This document shows, in pieces, positions 6,175-7,461 of a stretch of DNA of 7,461 nucleotides. The position numbers and the translations under genes were made by a program. The notes below the pieces were generated by a model. That model saw only the letters and a program-made list of their open reading frames with translations. It was not told the origin of the DNA and searched no databases. The stretch is from Azonexaceae bacterium (GTDB lineage Bacteria > Pseudomonadota > Gammaproteobacteria > Burkholderiales > Rhodocyclaceae). Numbering within the stretch: the stretch's first letter is position 1; each line of letters begins with the position of its first letter. The stretch spans positions 1 to 7,461 of the forward strand of contig SSTA01000287.1 of NCBI GenBank assembly GCA_009469685.1, given 5' to 3'.

Positions 6175-6885
6175 CTACCCGTCGGCTGCGCCCAGAATCA
6201 AGCACTTCAGAGTCGACAATGAGCACGCAGCGGCATGGCGCATCTGTTCGTTTCCATAGCGATGCGCCGGGCCAACCGGACAGGCGCGCCGCGCCGCGCA
6301 GTCACCGGCGCAGCGCGACTCCGGCGCAAGGCGCCAGCTGGCGCAGTCCCTGCCCTTGAAACCGCTCTCGGAAACCGCGCCAGCGGGACAAGCGCTGACG
6401 CAGGGTTTCCCCGAACAGCGATCGCACGGCCGGGTTGGCACGACGCGAACGGAAAGCGGCAAGACGGAGTCGGCGAGGACGGCGGCACGGTAGGCAAACC
6501 ACGTTCCCCAGTCCGGATGGATGCCGAGGCCAAGGGGTGATGGTCGTTGCCAACCCAGCCATTCGCCCAGACCCGCGAAATTGACCGCCGGCAGCGGCAC
6601 GCCGGGGAGCGCCGGATAAAGAAGCGTGTGGCGGACGCCGGGCAGATGGTCCGCCAACCAAGCGTCAACCGTATGCCGGGTGTAGTCGTCGATGGGATCC
6701 GGCCCGCCGCCGCCCGCGGCGGCGACAGCCTCCCAGAGCCTCTGGCCGCGGTGCCCGAAAAGGATGAGTTGCCGATAGTCGCCCAGCCCGGCCCCCCATT
6801 CCGCTGGCAGGTCGGCCACCGCCAGGACAGCCTGCAACTGAAAGCCGGCGCGGTCGAGCGCTGCGGCGCCGGGGAATGCCGTCAC
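6175..6885 (-). CDS. Cysteine-rich iron-sulfur (ferredoxin-like) protein
   Basis: 236 residues from a GTG at 6885, which overlaps the thioredoxin stop as GTGA. The frame is open further upstream, but there it runs inside the thioredoxin gene. The N-terminal about 145 residues have no cysteine and include Y-R-Q-L-I-L-F-G-H-R-G, followed by a predicted alpha/beta region. The C-terminal part carries ten cysteines: C-D-R-C-S-G-K-P-C-V-S-A-C-P (Cys154, 157, 162, 166), typical of a [4Fe-4S] site, then Cys181, 192, 196, C-P-V-G (Cys202), 221 and 228, enough for a second cluster. The layout recalls the ferredoxin-like half of epoxyqueuosine reductase (QueG) and uncharacterised proteobacterial ferredoxin-like proteins, but it is much shorter than QueG. 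The electron partner is unknown; cotranscription with a thioredoxin suggests a redox role. No signal peptide, so cytoplasmic. Confidence 0.82.
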   Translation of the reverse strand: MTAFPGAAALDRAGFQLQAVLAVADLPAEWGAGLGDYRQLILFGHRGQRLWEAVAAAGGGGPDPIDDYTRHTVDAWLADHLPGVRHTLLYPALPGVPLPAVNFAGLGEWLGWQRPSPLGLGIHPDWGTWFAYRAAVLADSVLPLSVRVVPTRPCDRCSGKPCVSACPAGAVSESGFKGRDCASWRLAPESRCAGDCAARRACPVGPAHRYGNEQMRHAAACSLSTLKCLILGAADG

Positions 6886-7202
6886 GTCCGGAGGCGCTCC
6901 AGCGCGGCGGCAAGGGCTTCGGGGCCTTGGGGACGCACCACGCGCTCGATCTCGCGGCCGTCCCGCAGAAAAATGAACGTCGGCCACAGCCTGACCGCGA
7001 AGGAGCGCCCCAGAGGGCGCTGCGGACCATCCTCGATGCGCAGGTGGATCACCCCGGCGGCGTTTTCCAGCCCCGCCTCGATGGCCGGCCGGGCCGCACG
7101 GCAAATGCCGCACCAATTGGCCCCGAATTCGAGAATGACTCGGCCGGCGAGACCGGCGACCCGTTCCGGGGTCAGGTCGTCGTGACCGTATTCATCCTCC
7201 AC
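6882..7202 (-). CDS. Thioredoxin-family protein (WCGIC active site)
   Basis: 106 residues, the normal size of a thioredoxin domain, starting at a GTG at 7202, 2 bp after the stop of the FKBP gene. V-I-L-E-F-G-A-N-W-C-G-I-C (Cys31, Cys34) is the redox-active site with Ile in place of the usual Pro of WCGPC, which should change its redox potential. W-P-T-F-I-F (Pro74) supplies the conserved cis-proline, followed by L-R-D-G-R-E. No signal peptide, so it should act in the cytoplasm as a disulfide reductase. Its 3' end overlaps the iron-sulfur gene by 4 bp, so the two are translationally coupled and may work together. Its precise targets are unknown. Confidence 0.9.
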   Translation of the reverse strand: MEDEYGHDDLTPERVAGLAGRVILEFGANWCGICRAARPAIEAGLENAAGVIHLRIEDGPQRPLGRSFAVRLWPTFIFLRDGREIERVVRPQGPEALAAALERLRT

Positions 7203-7204
7203 AG

Positions 7205-7461
7205 TCAGGGATTGACCTTAAGCAGCTCGACCTCGAAAGTCAGCGTCGCGTCGGGAGGAATCACCCCGCCAGCGCCCCGGGAGCCATAGGCGATTGCCGG
7301 CGGGCAAACGAGTCTTGCCTTGCCGCCCTCCCGCATCTTGGAGACCCCTTCGGTCCAGCAGGGAATGACCCGACTGAGAGGGAAAGTCGCCGCTTGACCG
7401 CGTTTGTAGGAACTGTCGAACTCGGTGCCGTTGGCCAAGGTCCCGCGGTAATGGACCTGAA
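7205..7461 (-). CDS. FKBP-type peptidyl-prolyl cis-trans isomerase (C-terminal part)
   Basis: The gene enters from the right edge; 84 residues are visible, starting Q-V-H-Y-R-G-T-L-A-N-G-T-E-F-D-S-S. This is the FKBP core: F-D-S-S, then R-V-I-P-C-W-T-E-G-V, G-G-K-A-R-L-V-C-P-P-A-I-A-Y-G, I-P-P-D-A-T-L-T-F-E-V-E-L-L at the C-terminus, all conserved around the proline-binding pocket. The Cys in V-I-P-C-W, where many FKBPs have Gly, appears in betaproteobacterial relatives as I remember them. Whether the protein is cytoplasmic or exported cannot be told because the N-terminus is missing. It is the first visible gene of the right-hand three-gene cluster. Confidence 0.93.
   Translation of the reverse strand, partial: QVHYRGTLANGTEFDSSYKRGQAATFPLSRVIPCWTEGVSKMREGGKARLVCPPAIAYGSRGAGGVIPPDATLTFEVELLKVNP

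Noticed and set aside
6147..6178. GATCGA/TCGATC pair just after the iron-sulfur gene as a terminator
   Set aside because: Only 6 bp of stem with an 18-nt loop and no T-run; too weak to call.
6886..7116. N-terminal extension of the iron-sulfur protein frame to 313 residues
   Set aside because: The extra part lies wholly inside the thioredoxin gene and is Arg/Gly/Pro-rich; the GTG at 6885 with GTGA overlap is the better start.

Overview
The window looks like chromosomal DNA from a GC-rich proteobacterium, most likely a betaproteobacterium of the Rhodocyclales/Burkholderiales type. This rests on high GC at third codon positions, close-packed operons, an Aas protein of the classical proteobacterial length and motif order, a betaproteobacterial-looking FKBP tail, and a PEP-CTERM-like C-terminus. 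The taxon is an inference; no rRNA or other marker is present. No mobile element, tRNA, rRNA or CRISPR array was seen. Every supported gene lies on the minus strand, so biological order runs from high to low coordinates.

Right block (7461 to 6175): the end of an FKBP-type peptidyl-prolyl isomerase (cut by the window edge), a thioredoxin with a WCGIC active site, and a cysteine-rich iron-sulfur protein. Spacing is 2 bp and then a 4-bp GTGA overlap, so these three look like one transcript concerned with protein folding and redox chemistry. A roughly 200-bp gap follows (5972-6174) and holds an imperfect inverted repeat.

Middle block (5971 to 5190): a conserved-looking protein of unknown function, then a small ArsR-family HTH repressor without cysteines. 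The arsR gene has its own promoter-like sequence, and the predicted transcript would start at or next to the ATG.

Left block (5096 to 1): aas (acyltransferase fused to acyl-ACP synthetase), a Tat-exported metal-dependent amidohydrolase, and a Sec-exported protein that looks like a permuted papain-fold enzyme with a degenerate PEP-CTERM tail. The first codons of one more gene follow, coupled by an ATGA overlap. Spacings of 4, 25 and -4 bp indicate an operon.

The most interesting observation is a pair of 26-bp dyads of identical architecture, TAWCGA-N14-TCGWTA. One (5501-5526) lies on the arsR promoter and start codon, the other (5146-5171) just upstream of aas. They suggest that the ArsR protein controls both itself and the aas-amidohydrolase-exported protein operon. 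The combination of a phospholipid-repair enzyme with two exported hydrolase-like proteins suggests an envelope lipid or envelope remodelling function, but that is inference.
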